Shown here in pieces: positions 28,627 through 41,792 of a stretch of 64,000 bases of DNA (the stretch's first letter is position 1; each line of letters begins with the position of its first letter). The notes below the pieces were generated by a model that made no database searches, was not told the origin of the DNA, and saw only the letters and a list, made by a program, of their open reading frames with translations. The position numbers and the translations under genes were made by a program. This DNA comes from Ulva prolifera (Eukaryota; Chlorophyta; Ulvophyceae; Ulvales; Ulvaceae): NCBI GenBank assembly GCA_023078555.1, contig CM041197.1:2700501-2764500 (forward strand), given 5' to 3'.

Positions 28627-31600
28627 CTACCCCACGTCCACGTCATCGACTGCGGCGGCCGGCACCCGGTCACCACCCACCGCCGACGCTGCGCGGGGCT
28701 CCCCAATCTCCATCGGCTCTGCGAGCGCGACGGACCGTCGGCTGCCGGCACGCCTGAGCATGCTGCCGCTGCTGCCCTCCAGCCGCCGCTCGCACAGACG
28801 CGCGGCGCGGCGGACGTACAGCACGAGCAGCGCCGTCGCGACGACGATGGCCGCGCAGAGGGTGGTGCAGAGCGTGAGGGCCGTCACGAGGACGTGGCTG
28901 CGGCGCCAGCTCGGGTCCTGGGACTCGACCTCCGGCGCGAGCACCACGGCGACTGAGGGGATCAAGAACCGCTCCACGGGCGGCAGGCCCGTCGCCCGCG
29001 CCTGGTCCTGCACAGCAGCTGTACATGTTGGAGTCGGTGTGTCTCCAGGGCTGCCGGCACAACAAGTGGCAGCTCCGGCCTGCATTTGGTGTCTTCGGGT
29101 ACCGACGCAGTGTCCGCAGATTGGCAGCATCAGAACAGGAGCAATTTAATTCTGTGCCACGCCTCTCCTCCGCGGCCGCAATCTCATCTGCCGCCTGGAG
29201 TGAGACTCATCGTCTGGCCTAGAAATTCTACACGTTTCCGACATGCATACGGTTTGCGCTTCATCGTCAGCTGGTTGCCAAACAAGCTTCACACACAGCT
29301 CGAGTGCGCATGCACACCGCCACAGCAGTGACACACACCCCTTCCATGGCTCCCCCAAAACTCACGCCCACCAACAACTCCCAGAGCACAACAAGTCGGC
29401 ATGCCGAATCGCCCCCCCCGTTCCATTCAAGTCAACAGCGGTCAACGAGTTCATGGCTCCAACGCAACGGTAAAAATAGACATGCGTCGTTGCAGGCGCG
29501 CCCGCTGCAGGCACCAGCATGCCAGCCTCAGCGCGGAAATGGTGTCACACACCGCAGCCGATGGGCCCCCTGCGTACCAGCACGGCATCAAAGAACCAGG
29601 GGTCGCGCTCGGTGAGGAACATGCTGGTGTTGAACAGTTGCTTGCCGGCGTCGGCGGCCGTCGGGAAGCGAATGAGCCACGGCACCGTGAGGCCGAGCCG
29701 CGACGAGTCGTACACGGCGATTGCGGCGGGCGTGTCGGAGTAGACGCGCGAGCCGTGGTGCATGCGGATGACGGCCGCCTCCTCGGGCTGATTGCCTGAG
29801 AACGTACACTCCTGCAGGCTGTGACCCCTTGACCCCCCAAATAAAAACTAACCACAAGTTGTTGCATTGCTGCTCGTGTATCGGCATGTTCGATCCAGGC
29901 AGCTCTTGCTGTATATGCCCCTCCGGGAGACAGTGCCACGATGCATCTCTCAGTGCATGTACGAGTGATCACTCGCGACCAGACAGGTCATGAACATTTC
30001 ATGCGGCCGACTTCGACTGAGGTTGCTACGGTACATGCTCCTGAGCAGGGACACCATCACGGGGCGCACCTGGATCCACAGGTAGGAGGGGTCCCTGTAC
30101 GGCTGATCCTCGATCGCACGTGCGCCAATGACGCTGCCCTGGGCGCCTGTGGGAATCACATTGTCAGTGAAGTTGCAGCGGGCAAAGGCAGCTGTCGTCC
30201 CCTGCTGGAAGCGCCACACCGCGTCCGCTTCCTTACTGAACCGGCTGAAGATCGTGTCTGCAAGCACAATTGTGGCTGTGATGTCAACTCACCACTACAC
30301 AGGCGCAGCTGGTGTGGACCATCCGCGGTCCACCATGATTTCCTGCCATGACATTGCCTGTGCCAGTGTGATGTATTGACTACAACAGCTGTCAGTGCCT
30401 CCACTGATGCTCCAGACGACCAGCACTTGCCACGAGAATGTCCGTGCACATGTCAAACGCGTGGCAGGTAACACATGACTTTGAAGCAGACACAGGCGCT
30501 TCAGATGGAGGCACACCACGTGCATAGCCCTTCCAAGGCGTGTGTGTGTCAGCTGCCCGTGCTCGGAATCCATCCCCCCGCATCACGCACTGCGTGAGCC
30601 AGAGGTTTCCATTATGAGCTCCAAAGTAAGTTGCATGGTCCTTTGTAGAGTCCCCAATGAGCCGCAAGTAGACGTCGTGAAGCCACAGGTTTGCCTTCTG
30701 CAGCTCCACAAAGTCTTCAAAAATGTCCAGCACACATTGCCGGTCGCTCTGCCGGGGTGGCTGCAGGGATGTGTGGTGTGACAGCGTTGTACAGTTCCCC
30801 TGCAAACATGTCTTGTTCATGCTGGGAGTGGATGCCTGCTGGCAGGACGGACAATTCCTCTGTGAATTCTGAGTGTTGCCAAAGCCAGCTGCATGTAGCT
30901 TGTCGCTTTACACATGCATCAACAGACCACTGTGCAGGCAGCACGACACGCTATCTTGACCTAGACCTCAGTCTGCCTTGGGCACTGCTATGAATACAAT
31001 GATATACAAGGCATGAGAGGCTAGGCCCTGACCTTGGGCAGTAGTACTATCTTGGCTCAACCACGGCCGGCAAAGCGGAGCAGATTAGCAGGGACTGTGA
31101 TCCTTTTGTAGTAGCATACAGGGCTGACAAGCTCACAGCAATGTTGTAATTGGATATGCTGTGAGGCTGAGTGCTCATGGGCAGCTCAGATGTATTGGCC
31201 GGCCGCATCGGGGCAACAGGCATGCCAATGGTCCGAAGTTGATACGCCATTCAGGCATCTTGACAGGAGTTCATCGACAGAACGCTTGAAGAATGCAAGG
31301 TATCCTGTTTTGAGCAAACACAAGCACAGGGCAAAAACTAGGAGAAGTGGAAACAGAGATAGAAATGCTGGTACTGGGACATACTCTTACACTGTCGGTA
31401 CCAGAGACAATCACTCCAACTGCTGTAGTTGTTATGGAGCTTGCAGAGAACAATGGCAGGTTAGTGAGGTCCAGGTGGTCATTGATGACTATATGCCTGG
31501 CATGGTCTCGGAATGCTTGCTGCAGCTCCTCTCCAGTCGAGACGGACACCACTAGAGGTCCTTGTGTTTGTGTAGGAGGAGAGAGAGGTGTTGATTCGAC

Positions 31601-31726
31601 GTGGGCAGCGATGCCAGGTGGACCAAACTGTCCACCAGTGCAGGCACATGCCAGAACTGCTCGCAGGTACTGTGGCACACTGAGCCTCAGGTAGGGAAAA
31701 CGACTCTGCCCCTTCACTTGCTGCAT
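28627..31726 (-). CDS. Receptor-like membrane protein with beta-helix-like ectodomain, one TM segment and no kinase; five exons
   Basis: Exons 31726-31391, 30760-30517, 30257-30070, 29811-29578 and 29007-28627 join with phases 0,1,0,0 into 460 codons plus TAG. The first 30 residues (MQQVKGQSRFPYL, then a moderately hydrophobic stretch to about ACACTGG) may be a signal peptide. Then come STGEELQQAF and HIVINDHLDLTNL, the usual opening of algal beta-helix-type ectodomains, and further strand-turn segments (NLWLTQCVMRG, AFARCNFTDN, LWIQECTFSGN). A membrane segment lies at about 373-399, followed by basic RRAARLCERR and a tail of about 55 residues ending VDDVDVG, with no kinase domain. It resembles the ectodomain-plus-TM part of the kinase at 7.5-17 kb, on the same strand. 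Binding a cell-surface ligand or partner is inferred; the ligand is unknown. Confidence 0.75.
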
Positions 31727-33068
31727 TTAATTGGCATACCACTGCAGCCTTACACATCCACCCTCATCTGCATCGTTCCATCGATGGTTCAAGGGGTGAA
31801 TGATCATGCCACCGACAAGCAGGTTCGGGGGGTGCATCCGCACAGCCACACCAAACGGAACAAACTAATGCAGTTATGGATCATATTTCAATTGCCCTCG
31901 CTGTAGGCGGCGGATTGGAGCTTGCGCGTACGCTCCTTCTCAGGTCTCCGACAGAGAACAATATGAACGACAGTACACATCCCGGACCAGGAAACAGAGT
32001 AACAGACATACCTTGTTTCCAAGCCGATGCGCGCTGACTTAAGTTGCGGCAAGGTGTCTCATGGCACGAGGTGACCGAGTAGCTCAAGCGCTGAACATAT
32101 GTTCGGACACGGTCCAGTCAGAGTTTGTACCGATTCGACTTGTGCAGTCTGAAATTTGATTATCATACAGCGCTGCGATTACGTATCAGCATAACACGAA
32201 CCTGTCCGCAAGAGCATCAAACAGTGAAGCAGCAACGGTGAGAGTTCATGTAAAGCTCTCGTAGGCTCCTGACGACCTGTTCAACAAAAGTTCACAAATG
32301 ATGCCACACAGCTGGCGAATATGCGCAATGGCTCGCCGATGCATCGCGACGCGATGCATGGCAGGCATCCTGAATTGGAAGAGTACACACGCTGCCATGT
32401 GACCAGGCGTGACCACGCGCTGCAACAGAATCGCCGAGGCCTTCCCAAGATCGACAACACATCAAGCGAGGTCTATGTCATGCAGTGGCGACAGCTCCGC
32501 AGGTCAGTGTTGCTGCCCGCCTATCTGCGTGACAGGCGCACGCTCACTGTTCTAGTTGACTATGGATCGGCATCCAGAAACTGTCAAGGGACAGGGAAGT
32601 TTTCTCGCACAAGGCCTTTCCTCCACCTCAGACTACACAATTGGAAGTATCTCAGTGATCAGGATCTCGTACATGCACACAAATCGATAGAGACAGAGTC
32701 CTTCTGCCCGGCATGCCCTCGGCACCGCCCTGGGAGTGCACTTGACACGTACAGAACATAATCAAGAAGCAAACGTGCATGCATGGATCTCCACTGTGGA
32801 CATGTTTGTGTCACTGGTATTCCGGTTTCAGCCTCGCAAGTGCGCCATTGCACAACTGCATCACAGTCGTTGACGTGGCCTGGGGGAAGCGTACGGTCCC
32901 GACCTGGGACGGGCGCATGTGGGGCCAGTCGAGAATCAGCACACGATGCGACAGGGGCATACATCCATCTCAATGTGGCTAATAGAGGGTGGCTCTTGAA
33001 ATGTTGCGTCGGGACCTGCGCACGCCTTCACGTTCTCGCCTGACCAACTGCAACACGGCGTGACGGAT
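31727..33068. other. Divergent intergenic interval (shared promoter region), no gene
   Basis: About 1.3 kb between the start of the receptor-like protein (-) and the F-box/JmjC gene (+), so both promoters must be here or in unseen 5' exons. A 146-codon plus frame at 32321-32761 begins MRNGSPMHRDAMHGRHPELE and is charge-rich, but it matches no family and has no neighbouring exon, so I leave it uncalled. No TATA-like element stands out at the right distance from either start. Confidence 0.45.
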
Positions 33069-36000
33069 ATGAGCACACGTCTGCGCGATCATTTGAACGG
33101 GGTGAAGCCTTTGGGCGTCACGTTGCAGACTGGCGCTTGTAATATTCGAGACAAAAGCCTGGGCCGATTTGCTTTGCTGTCGGACGAGCTGTTGCTGATT
33201 GTCCTTGAGGTGCTGTCTGCCAAAGATCTGATCCGCCTCAGCAGCGTGTCAAAGGCACTTTACTGCTTCAGTAACCATGAGGATCTGTGGAAGGCCCTTG
33301 TGATCGAGGTATGCAACTCAGATCTGCTCGGCTATGGCGTTTTTGCATGCAGGATGCTTTGGCAGTGGCCCCCACGGTCGTGCTAGACATTCGCGCGGGC
33401 GACGCAGCCAATCGTTACAACAGTACTGTAGGTCATCGGCGTTCCCATCATGAAAAAGCACTGTCTTGCGCGCTGTGGACAGTTCCCAGGGGTACTTGAC
33501 ACTGCAGATTGGCTCTGCAGAAGCTCAAAGGTAAATTCACATTCCAGGCTTCGTGGAAAGATACATACATTCATACAGATGCGGAAGGCACTGCGCAGTT
33601 CTTGCCATCTGAGTCTGGTTCAGTAGACGCTCAGGCGTGCAAGGCGGGCGCACTGCAGCCAGATGAGACAAAAGGCGCAGCATACGCTGGGCGTGTTCGA
33701 AGGGAAACCAGACTCCTCGTCAAAAACTTCTTCTCCGATGTCCTGTATCAAGGCCACCTGTGTGCAACTCATCCAATCAGTCCGCATTGGTTGGCAGGAG
33801 ATAACCTGCCCAGGAGGGACAGCCTCGGAGCAGAACAGTTCCGACGGGACTTTGAGCGTCCAAGCATTCCGGTGGTAATGAAAGCAGGCCAGAGCTTCGC
33901 CAGCGCATGCAGCAGGTGGACAGCAGAGTACCTACTGCAACAACTGCGAGGCCGGTCCATCATTGCAGGTGTGCCGCCATGCTCTTTTGATGGCTGCCTC
34001 GAGATGGCAGTTTTTGTAGTGTGCTGAATGAGTGGAATTGGATTAAATCCTGGTAGGTTGATTTGGTGCTCTGCCATACAAGGGCCCCGAGCGCTCGCAG
34101 CTTGATCTGCTCCTTGCATGCACTGCTGCCACACACTCAGTTGCAGATGCTAAGCTGGAGTGTCAGACTGCACCGAACTGTCTGTTTCAGGCGCACTCCT
34201 GGAACTTTCCCAGCTTGCAGTGCCTCGCCTGTGCAGACGAAGCCACGTTGAGGCAATCGCGGCAGTATGATTGTATCAATCATCTGCTCCACACCCGGGC
34301 ACGATTGTTGCAGCACAGTCACAAGCAAGCAACTGCGTTCGTTTCACTGCCACGACTCGCATCATCCTCGCCGGGTGGTGTTCCCTTGTGGCATGATCTT
34401 CACTCTGTTGATCATGACAGAGTCACCGCAGTGCCATTGACCATCACACCCACCACGCACGCATGCACCAGAGACCTGAATGGGTGTGGCCGCTGCTTCT
34501 CCTGCAGTGCGTTCAGCACTGCTGCCCAGCAGCAGCCACCATCCCGATCGGCCGGCAGTCACCCTCCCCACGATGGTGGCTCGGCCGTGCCTGCACACAG
34601 CACCTCGGAGCAGGTGCGCTTGGTTTAAACGGGTAACGCTCGGCCCAGTGTATGGCAGAGCACCAGCTAAAACTGCAAAGCATTAGCATCAACAACACTC
34701 AGCCCAGTGTATGGCAGAGCACCAGCTGAAACTGCAAAGCATTAGCATCAACAACACTCGGCCCAGTGTATGGCAGAGCACCAGCTAAAACTGCAAAGCC
34801 TTAGTATCAACAACACTCGCACAAGGAGCAGTCAGAGTACAGTACATCACAGTCACAGGCGCCAGGCTGGCCACCCTCTGCGACTACAGCGACTGCTTCG
34901 ATGTTCTTTGTTGTGCCCTCCCGGGCGCTCCCACTCAGGCAATGCCCTCGCAGGGTGCGCCCAGCTCACGCAACGCACCTGTGCTTCCACTTTCTATCTG
35001 TTCGAATCACTGTAGGGCCTCCAGCGTCCCTTTTCCTGCTCTCAGGCACACACCATTGATGTGTCGCGGTCGTTTCTTCGCGATACCGGATGTCAGAGTG
35101 GTCAACGTCCCTATGGACTTGACTGCGTGTCAAGCATTGACACCTACATGAACACAGACATACATACATGCATGCATGTGGTGCGTGCTCGTACCCGGCC
35201 TAGTGCCATGAATGCCTGAGTGGATTTGCGGATGGATTCCTAGGAACGGCCTGGTACCCGGCGTCTCTTCTTTGTAACTACATGCATGCGAGGTTGATGA
35301 CTGGCTGCTTCCTTGTGAAGCTGAATGCCTGTGTTTTCTCTACTTGTGAAGACGCTCTTGTAGTTTCTCATGTGCAGTGTACTTGCCCGTAGTGGGCGTG
35401 CACAGAACTGGTGAATGAGCGGATTTGCCAGTGCATTCCGAGCAACGGCTTCCTGCCCGGCCTCTGTCCTTCGTAACTACATACATGCATGCCAAAGGCT
35501 CCCAGACGATCGGACAAGCCACCATTACGGCACCGGTGGTTTCAGTGTACAGCTGTGTCTGGGTGATGCTCCGTGTGGAATGACGGCAGTGGCTCGCGTG
35601 TGTTGTGATCCTGTTCTCATCGTGCACAGATCCTGCGGCACTTCCTGCCTCTCCGATGGTGTTCTCTCAACACCGGACTCTGTCACGCGCTCTGCCCCGC
35701 AAGGCACAGCTCCTTGGCCCTAGTCTCCACACAGCACCCGCCAGCATCAGGCTCCTCGCCCTGAAGCTGCCCGCCCCACACCAGCGCTCTTGCCACTCAA
35801 ATGTACAAACATCACCACCACAAGTGTTTTTTGCGCCACCACTAGAGCGCCGGTGTGTCTGCAGGGCAGTGTTGGGTCGCTTTGCAGCATTTCCAGGGCT
35901 GCCACCCCGAAATCAGGCCTGAATAGTCGGAATTTGTCACATGTGATCGGGCCCGACGGCCCAACACTGTTGCAGGGGACATGGAGATGCAGGCGGAGGA

Positions 36001-38571
36001 CTACTTCACGTACATGGCGCGGCAGCACGACGACGGTCCGCTGTACCTCTTCGACAAGGCCTTCGCCGACCGCTCCGCCACGCTCGCCGGTGACTACGCG
36101 GTACCCCCAGCCTTCCAGGAGGACCTCTTTGCGCTGCTCGGCCGCAGCCGCCCCGACCACCGCTGGCTCATCGTCGGGCCCGCACGCTCCGGCAGCACCT
36201 TCCACGTCGACCCCAACGCCACGTCTGCATGGAACGCATGCGTGCGTGGCCGGAAGCTGTGGTGCGCTGTTCTGCTCGGCCGACTGTTCGGAGGCTGACC
36301 TGGCGTATATCGTTTGATCTACGGTGGCTATCGTCACTTCCGGGTCGCTTGCTCTCAATTCCGGTCGGTGTCCACTTTGGTCCGATCGGAGTTCTGGAGC
36401 TCTGGAGCGGAGTCAGGACCGCAAGGTGCGGCAGGATTCACGCTGGGCCCGGCGCAGCTCCGGGCCGATGCGGGGCTGCTGTACAGCGGGGCTGTCCGCC
36501 GCCAGCATGCACAACATGCACAACACGCACAAACAACATGGGCAGGGCTGACCATATACAGGCCGGGGAGCTGTGCACACAGCGCAGACTGTGAACAGCT
36601 ACGCGCGCCTGCGGCATCCATGGTTCCGATACGTGGTCAATGGTCTGGCTTGGTGTGTTTGTTTGCTTTGCCATGCAATGGCCCGGCATGTGTAGCTAAT
36701 GTATGGTTCCGGTGCCTGGCGGCGGGCACCACGGCGCGCCCGCGTCCGCAGACTGAAGCGGCGTCAGCCGAGTTTCCGGTTCACGTTCCCTGTTGTTTGG
36801 GGGCGCACGCGAAACGGCCCCCGCTGTTGCAGGGTGTTCTTTCCCCCCGGCCCGCCGCCGCCGGGCGTGCACGTCAGCGCCGACGGCGCCTCGGTCGCCG
36901 CCCCTCTCTGCGTCATGGAATGGTTCATCTCGTTCTTCGATGCCTGCTGCGAGCTGGACGACCCCGCGTCCGGCTCTGACGACGACGGCACCAACACATC
37001 CGCTGCCGCGGAAGTCGCGGCTGGCGGACAGGAGCGGCGGGAGCCTCGAGCCGGGGAGTGCCGCAACTCCGCGCCAAGAGGTGCGCGCACTTGCTGATCT
37101 GTTCGCCTGCGCTGTGCTGCGTGCTGCGTGCTGCATGCTGCGGATGTGGTGCCTCGGCGTGTTTCGACCTGGAGCTTCATGCTATCATGTGTGTTTCTCT
37201 GGTCGCATTCCGATGTGTGGCAAACACCTCACCTGGCGCCTTGAGTCTGGGCCGAGCATGCATGCATGTTCCGGGTCGGTCCCAGGTGGTGACGGTGCAG
37301 AATGGTGACTTGTTCCTCGTCGAGCCGGCCCTGTGTGTGTCCTCGTACAGGCAGAGGCCTCTCCAGAACGGTCCGCTCTGGCTGTGTCCCCATAGTAGCT
37401 GTCGCTCTGCACATGCAGCGTGCGCAGGGTGCCCTTGTCTGTGCCGGACACGACAACGTTGACCAACTTGACGTCTACCGCTTTGACCCGCACTTCCAAC
37501 AGCTCAACACGCCACCCCCAGACCGCTGTGGGAAGTATCAACCGCGCCATTGCTGTGTGGCAACAGCGGTATTTGAGCCTGCAGCATAGAATTGTTGTCC
37601 TGTTCGTGTCCTGTTCTTGTAGAATGCCGGAAGCCTCTCGGTGTTCCGAATGCGCAACATTCGCGAGGTGCCGCTCCCGGCCGTATAGCAGTGCAGCGAG
37701 CCGCAGCCACTGCCATGCATGTACGCTTGCACCAAAGCCTGGCTGGAGTCCTATTGGGCAGCTTGCAGGGAGTGGCCATGCTGAGGCAGACCGCAGCGCG
37801 CCGGGTGGCGCCGCACCGGCACCCGGGGGCCACGGAGGCTCCCGCAAACGGCCCCGAGACGGCAACACCGATGGCACAAGCACGAGCAGCGGGGAAGGTG
37901 CAACCCCTCCCGGGCACCCGGCCCCGCCTGCCTCCACCGCAAACGCCCAACCGCCGCAGCGAGCGGGTTCCGGCACGAATGCGGGGGGCTACATGCATGG
38001 GGTGCATGCATATGCACCCAAGGCCCGCGGCCGCGCCCCGCCGCGGCGCCGCAAGTGGTACCACGGCGTCGTCGGCCCGGGCGAGGCCGTGTTTGTGCCG
38101 CAGGGGTGGTGGCACTGCGTCCTCAACCTCGACGACTTCTGCGTCGCGGTCACACACAATTTCGTGTCTTCGGTCAACCTGCAGGCCGTGCTGAGCGTGC
38201 TGGCGACACGCAGCGCGGACCTCATATCCGGCTGCCCTGTCGAGGAGCGCGCGGACCTGTACGACCGGTTTGCCGCGAAGCTGCGGGTCGAGCGGCCGGG
38301 GGAGTGGGCGGAGTGGGAGGCTGCGCTGCGGCGCCGAGAGGAGGCGCAGGGGCAGCAGCATGCGCTGGCCGGCCTGTTCCGGGAGGCACGGGGGGCGCCG
38401 CCGGGAGGAGGCTGCGGCACCGGTGGTCCGCCGGGGCCGGCGAGCGCGCGGGGCGTGGAAGGGGGCACCGGAGAAGAATCCGGGGCTGGTGTCGGCTCGG
38501 GCGCCGGCGCTGCTGGGGGGTTCACTTTTGGGTTTAGCATTGGCGGTGCACCTGCTGCCGGGGGGGAGTAA
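33069..38571 (+). CDS. F-box plus JmjC-domain 2-oxoglutarate/Fe(II) oxygenase, five exons
   Basis: Exons 33069-33308, 33521-33968, 35976-36261, 36833-37080 and 37769-38571 (phases 0,1,2,1) give 674 codons plus TAA. Residues about 33-75 ([21 protein letters not shown]...DLWK) form an F-box, the SKP1-binding motif of SCF ubiquitin ligases. Then come the [12 protein letters not shown] and NFFSDVLYQ segments typical of F-box/JmjC proteins and of JMJD6. The JmjC core has iron ligands His306 and Asp308 in [12 protein letters not shown], Lys323 in GRKLW for 2-oxoglutarate, and His523 in [13 protein letters not shown], so it should be catalytic (lysyl or arginyl hydroxylase/demethylase; substrate unknown). 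The two halves of the core are separated by about 135 low-complexity residues (366-502) containing a KRPRD patch that could be a nuclear signal. The C terminus is Gly/Ala-rich. ATG at 33069 is preferred over the upstream in-frame GTG. Confidence 0.88.
34643..34819. repeat. Three tandem copies of a 59-bp unit in a JmjC-gene intron
   Basis: Copies start at 34643, 34702 and 34761, each beginning GCCCAGTGTATGGCAGAGCA and ending ATCAACAACACTC. They differ at a few positions (for example AGCTAAAA versus AGCTGAAA). They lie in the 2-kb second intron. The unit has no inner symmetry and no spacers, so this is a minisatellite, not a CRISPR array. Confidence 0.95.
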
Positions 38572-41150
38572 ATCTGGGGGAAGGAGGGGGGTTGGGATCG
38601 GGGAGTCGGTGTGTACTTCTCAGTGCGTACTTCTCGCTGTCGTCGGCTATCAGCGGCGACTGGTTTGTGACAAAACCGTAGGCGAGCAGACAGGTGGCAC
38701 CGCAGGGGTAGTGAAGGTGTCAGCTGGGTATCAGCGGCGACAGATGTGGCTGTGGCTGTGGCTGTGCGCAGTCACCGCGGATCACCTGCTCTGTTAGCGC
38801 TGCATCCACTGTATCAGGTCTCCAGCTGCATGCAACATGGTCCTTCGCGACTCGACCAATCAATCCGTATCCGCCTCATTGGCAGCGTCGGTGTTTTGCA
38901 CGGCGCAGCTGTTCATACAGCTCATGGCGCCCTCATGCATGAGGTGCAGCATCCTGTAGGGAGGCCTATAGGCCTTCCAGGCTGCAGGGGGATGCTGTCA
39001 GAGAATGTCAGAGTAACCTGCCGCGGCGCAGATGCGGGCACCACTCAAACTATCACCGCACAATGGCCACCACGGCAACGCTGGCGCTTGGGCTTTGCTA
39101 CAGGTGCCGATGCCCGGATCGCACAGGCATAAATTGATCAGTGGTGAGTCACATCCATCATTGATGACTGTCACAAAGCAAAGGTGATCACTAGAACCTG
39201 CTGGTCTGCCAACAGTCTGCATTGTCAGTGGCTGCAGGCATAGCACACACGTTGCGCTATTGCCAAGGAACCCCTTCCCCACTGTGAGCCCTGAACTTTC
39301 AGAGTGGTGTATCTAGTGGGGCTGCTGAACTACAGTTAACCCGAATTAAAGCACAAATTACAGAGAATTAAGGCGTCATCATTACCTGTTAATTGCAAAA
39401 CACGAGATCAACTGGGAATCAATTGACCTAACGCTGATTGCAATTACAATTGTTGTCAATGACAACTTTTCATACTTCATTCAACACAGGAAACCGCTAC
39501 TGAAACTGATTGACTTGCTCGCTGTAAAAGTGGCCTGCTGAGTATGGTATTATCTGTGACTGGTGTCCCTGAGTCAGCCATATTATATAGCGCACTGTCT
39601 TGCGTCACAGCTCTCACCACATCGAATGGCTTTCCACAGCACTAGCAGCCCATGCCCTCCCGGCTAGGATGCTATGAACAGCATCGCATAACAGTAATTT
39701 ACAGATTCATAGACTACCACTGTCTACATGCTCTGAAGCCACGATTTGGTTTGCTGCGTGACAGTACTGTGGATGGGGAAATGCGCTGCCCAGCTGTTGG
39801 CCTGTTATGAAGCTTGGCTTTGAAAACGAGCATTCAGATTTCACAAACCTTAGGCACAGATAATTCTCAGCTGTGCAATAGTGTGTAGCTAGCACTTGCG
39901 GTGGTTCACTCAGCTTCACAAAGCAGCTGCTCAAGCCAGCTGCATGCTCTCTTGCAAGTGTTGTGTACACAAAACAAGTCAGCGACATGAACTTGCAACA
40001 TCTGCACACGTAGTGACTGTCATAAGGCAGCCATATGATCTGGTGGGTTGCAATTGCTGACATGAAGCTGTTGGGAGCACTGCCTCTTCCTGCAGATCTC
40101 TGCCACTTATCTCTGCCCATATTTGATGCTGTTCCTTCACCACCATGGTTAGAGTGCCTGTTACTTTTTCCTCAGCCTGGTGTGCTCGCGGAGATCATGG
40201 AGCTGCCAGCTGCATTTTGTGCAGCACTGCCTGTGTTCGAATGAAGTGGCCAGTCGGAGGCCAATATTGACAGGACTCCTGCTGACAGATGATACCTGTT
40301 CCTAGCTAGAGGCGGTAAAATTAAGTCTTTTGGATGAATCAAATCAAATGATGTTCTGTGCAATAGGTGGAGCATTTGTTTCTTGCAGCCTAGAGGCTGA
40401 GTGCTACTGCTACCTTGGCCTAGCTGCATCTGCTTTTATACATCTGTGCAGCTCACAAGGTCATACCACAAATCGTGGCTTGTGGTGAAGAGAGCACAAC
40501 ACTTCACCTTCAGTCTGCTCCTGGATTTGTTGCATGCACGATGACAGTGCTGCACTGACAGTGTTCCCCCTGATGTGAGGGCAGCTGGCTGCTCGATGAT
40601 CATTCCGAGTCAGCGCGGGCAAACCAGCACACGCAATGTTTTGTAAGCATCGATGCATGGCAGTGCCTCACACGCCGACTGACTGACAAGGCCCGCACAC
40701 GCCGACTGACTGACAAGGCCAGGCAGCATGTACAACGATCAATCAAGTACGTAAAGAAGTGTTAATTTGGCACCGAAAAAGCCGGATATTGTGATGTAAA
40801 ACATGTTGAGGAATTTTCCACTTGCAGAAAATCGAATCATTTGTCAACTGGGCATTGTAATCAGCAGCCCTAGCATCTACATTGGTACTGCTTCAAGTTT
40901 GCTATGTACTATGACTAGGTCTGTTGTTGATATCTCTGGATATCAGTATCCAGATACCTGCAGCAGCCAGCAAACCCCCACCAGCTGCACCTCAACTGTA
41001 GTAAACTGTAGTCTAACTGCTCCTTAAGCTTGTGCTGATACATGTCGGCAGTGGCAATGTGCTGTAGGTTGTGCTGGTTGGCTGCCATACACCGGCCCGA
41101 GCTTTTGAAATCTGTACTATCTCGAGATAAAGTGCCAGCTGCAGCGCGAC
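38572..41150. other. Intergenic interval, AT-richer in part, no gene
   Basis: About 2.6 kb. Immediately after the JmjC stop are short repeats (TATCAGCGGCGAC twice, near 38648 and 38730, and a TGTGGCTGTGGCTGTGGCTG run near 38744). Bases about 39300-39480 are clearly AT-richer. A duplicated string CACACGCCGACTGACTGACA occurs twice near 40670-40720. A 69-codon frame at 40035-40244 is hydrophobic but unsupported. A TATCTCGAGATA palindrome is near 41120. No RNA gene found. Confidence 0.5.
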
Positions 41151-41217
41151 CGACCTCCTTATCGAGACCCCTCGCGGATGGGTCACGGCGTCATCCTTCG
41201 TACTTGGCTAACCGAGC

Positions 41218-41633
41218 ATGACGGCATGGCCTCGCGCGCAGTTTGGACTCGCCATCGCGGTGGCCCTGGCGCCGTGGCTGTGCGCTACAGAAGTAATTAA
41301 AGTCACACGCAACGCAAACGATCCGTACTGCTATGCGGGTGTTGTCAGCGCCGCGCGACTGCATTGGTCGAGCAAATGCAACCCCGAGCCCTCAGCGGCG
41401 GAGCCTGCAGCCTGGAACGGCCCGCTTTCAAACACAATGATATCCTGTAACCAGTTCGGGGTATCTTGACAGCTACTTATCTTTGCATGATTTTCTGCGT
41501 TGCGTGTGCTTGGGCTTTTCAGGGACCGTCGCACATGTACATTGCAGCCCCGCAGCCTTGCGTAGTCACAGTCGATGCTTACCATCCATTGAACTTATCG
41601 TCACAAGACGATTGCTTGTTACGATTTCGCTAG
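41218..41633 (+). CDS. Hypothetical small secreted protein, two exons (tentative)
   Basis: A frame from ATG at 41218 encodes a plausible signal peptide (MTAWPRAQFGLAIAVALAPW, then LCAT). It continues with a cysteine-containing segment (DPYCYAG, SSKCNPEP, MISCNQFG) to a possible donor GTATCT at 41461. A pyrimidine-rich acceptor ending CTTTTCAG at 41522 opens a phase-0 exon 41523-41633 (GPSHMYIAAPQPCVVTVDAY... to TAG). The spliced product would be 117 residues with about six cysteines after the leader. I do not recognise the family. The start lies at the inner edge of the left inverted arm. The frame could instead be the 5' end of a longer gene, since more Cys-bearing frames follow to about 42420. 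Confidence 0.4.
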
Positions 41634-41792
41634 ATTCATCTTTGGGGGCATTGAAACAAGCGGCATGCAGCATTACGTCTATGCTTGTGTTGCACTTTCT
41701 GGCCGGCGTGGGCTGCAAGACAAAGATTGATTGCTTGACAAAGGCTTGTTTTCGCTTCTACTCAGCTCAGCAAGCGCCAATGCAGCCGTGAT

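Noticed and set aside
32321-32761. 146-codon plus-strand frame between two divergent genes
   Set aside because: It is open but matches no family and has no promoter, leader or neighbouring exon to support it.
34192-34330. Possible extra exon in the JmjC gene after the acceptor TGTTTCAG at 34184-34191
   Set aside because: Joining the exon ending 33968 directly to the one at 35976 keeps phase and matches JMJD6-type order; the extra piece has no counterpart.
34643-34819. Regular 59-bp repeat that might suggest a CRISPR array
   Set aside because: Copies are contiguous with no spacers, have no repeat symmetry, and lie in a eukaryotic intron.
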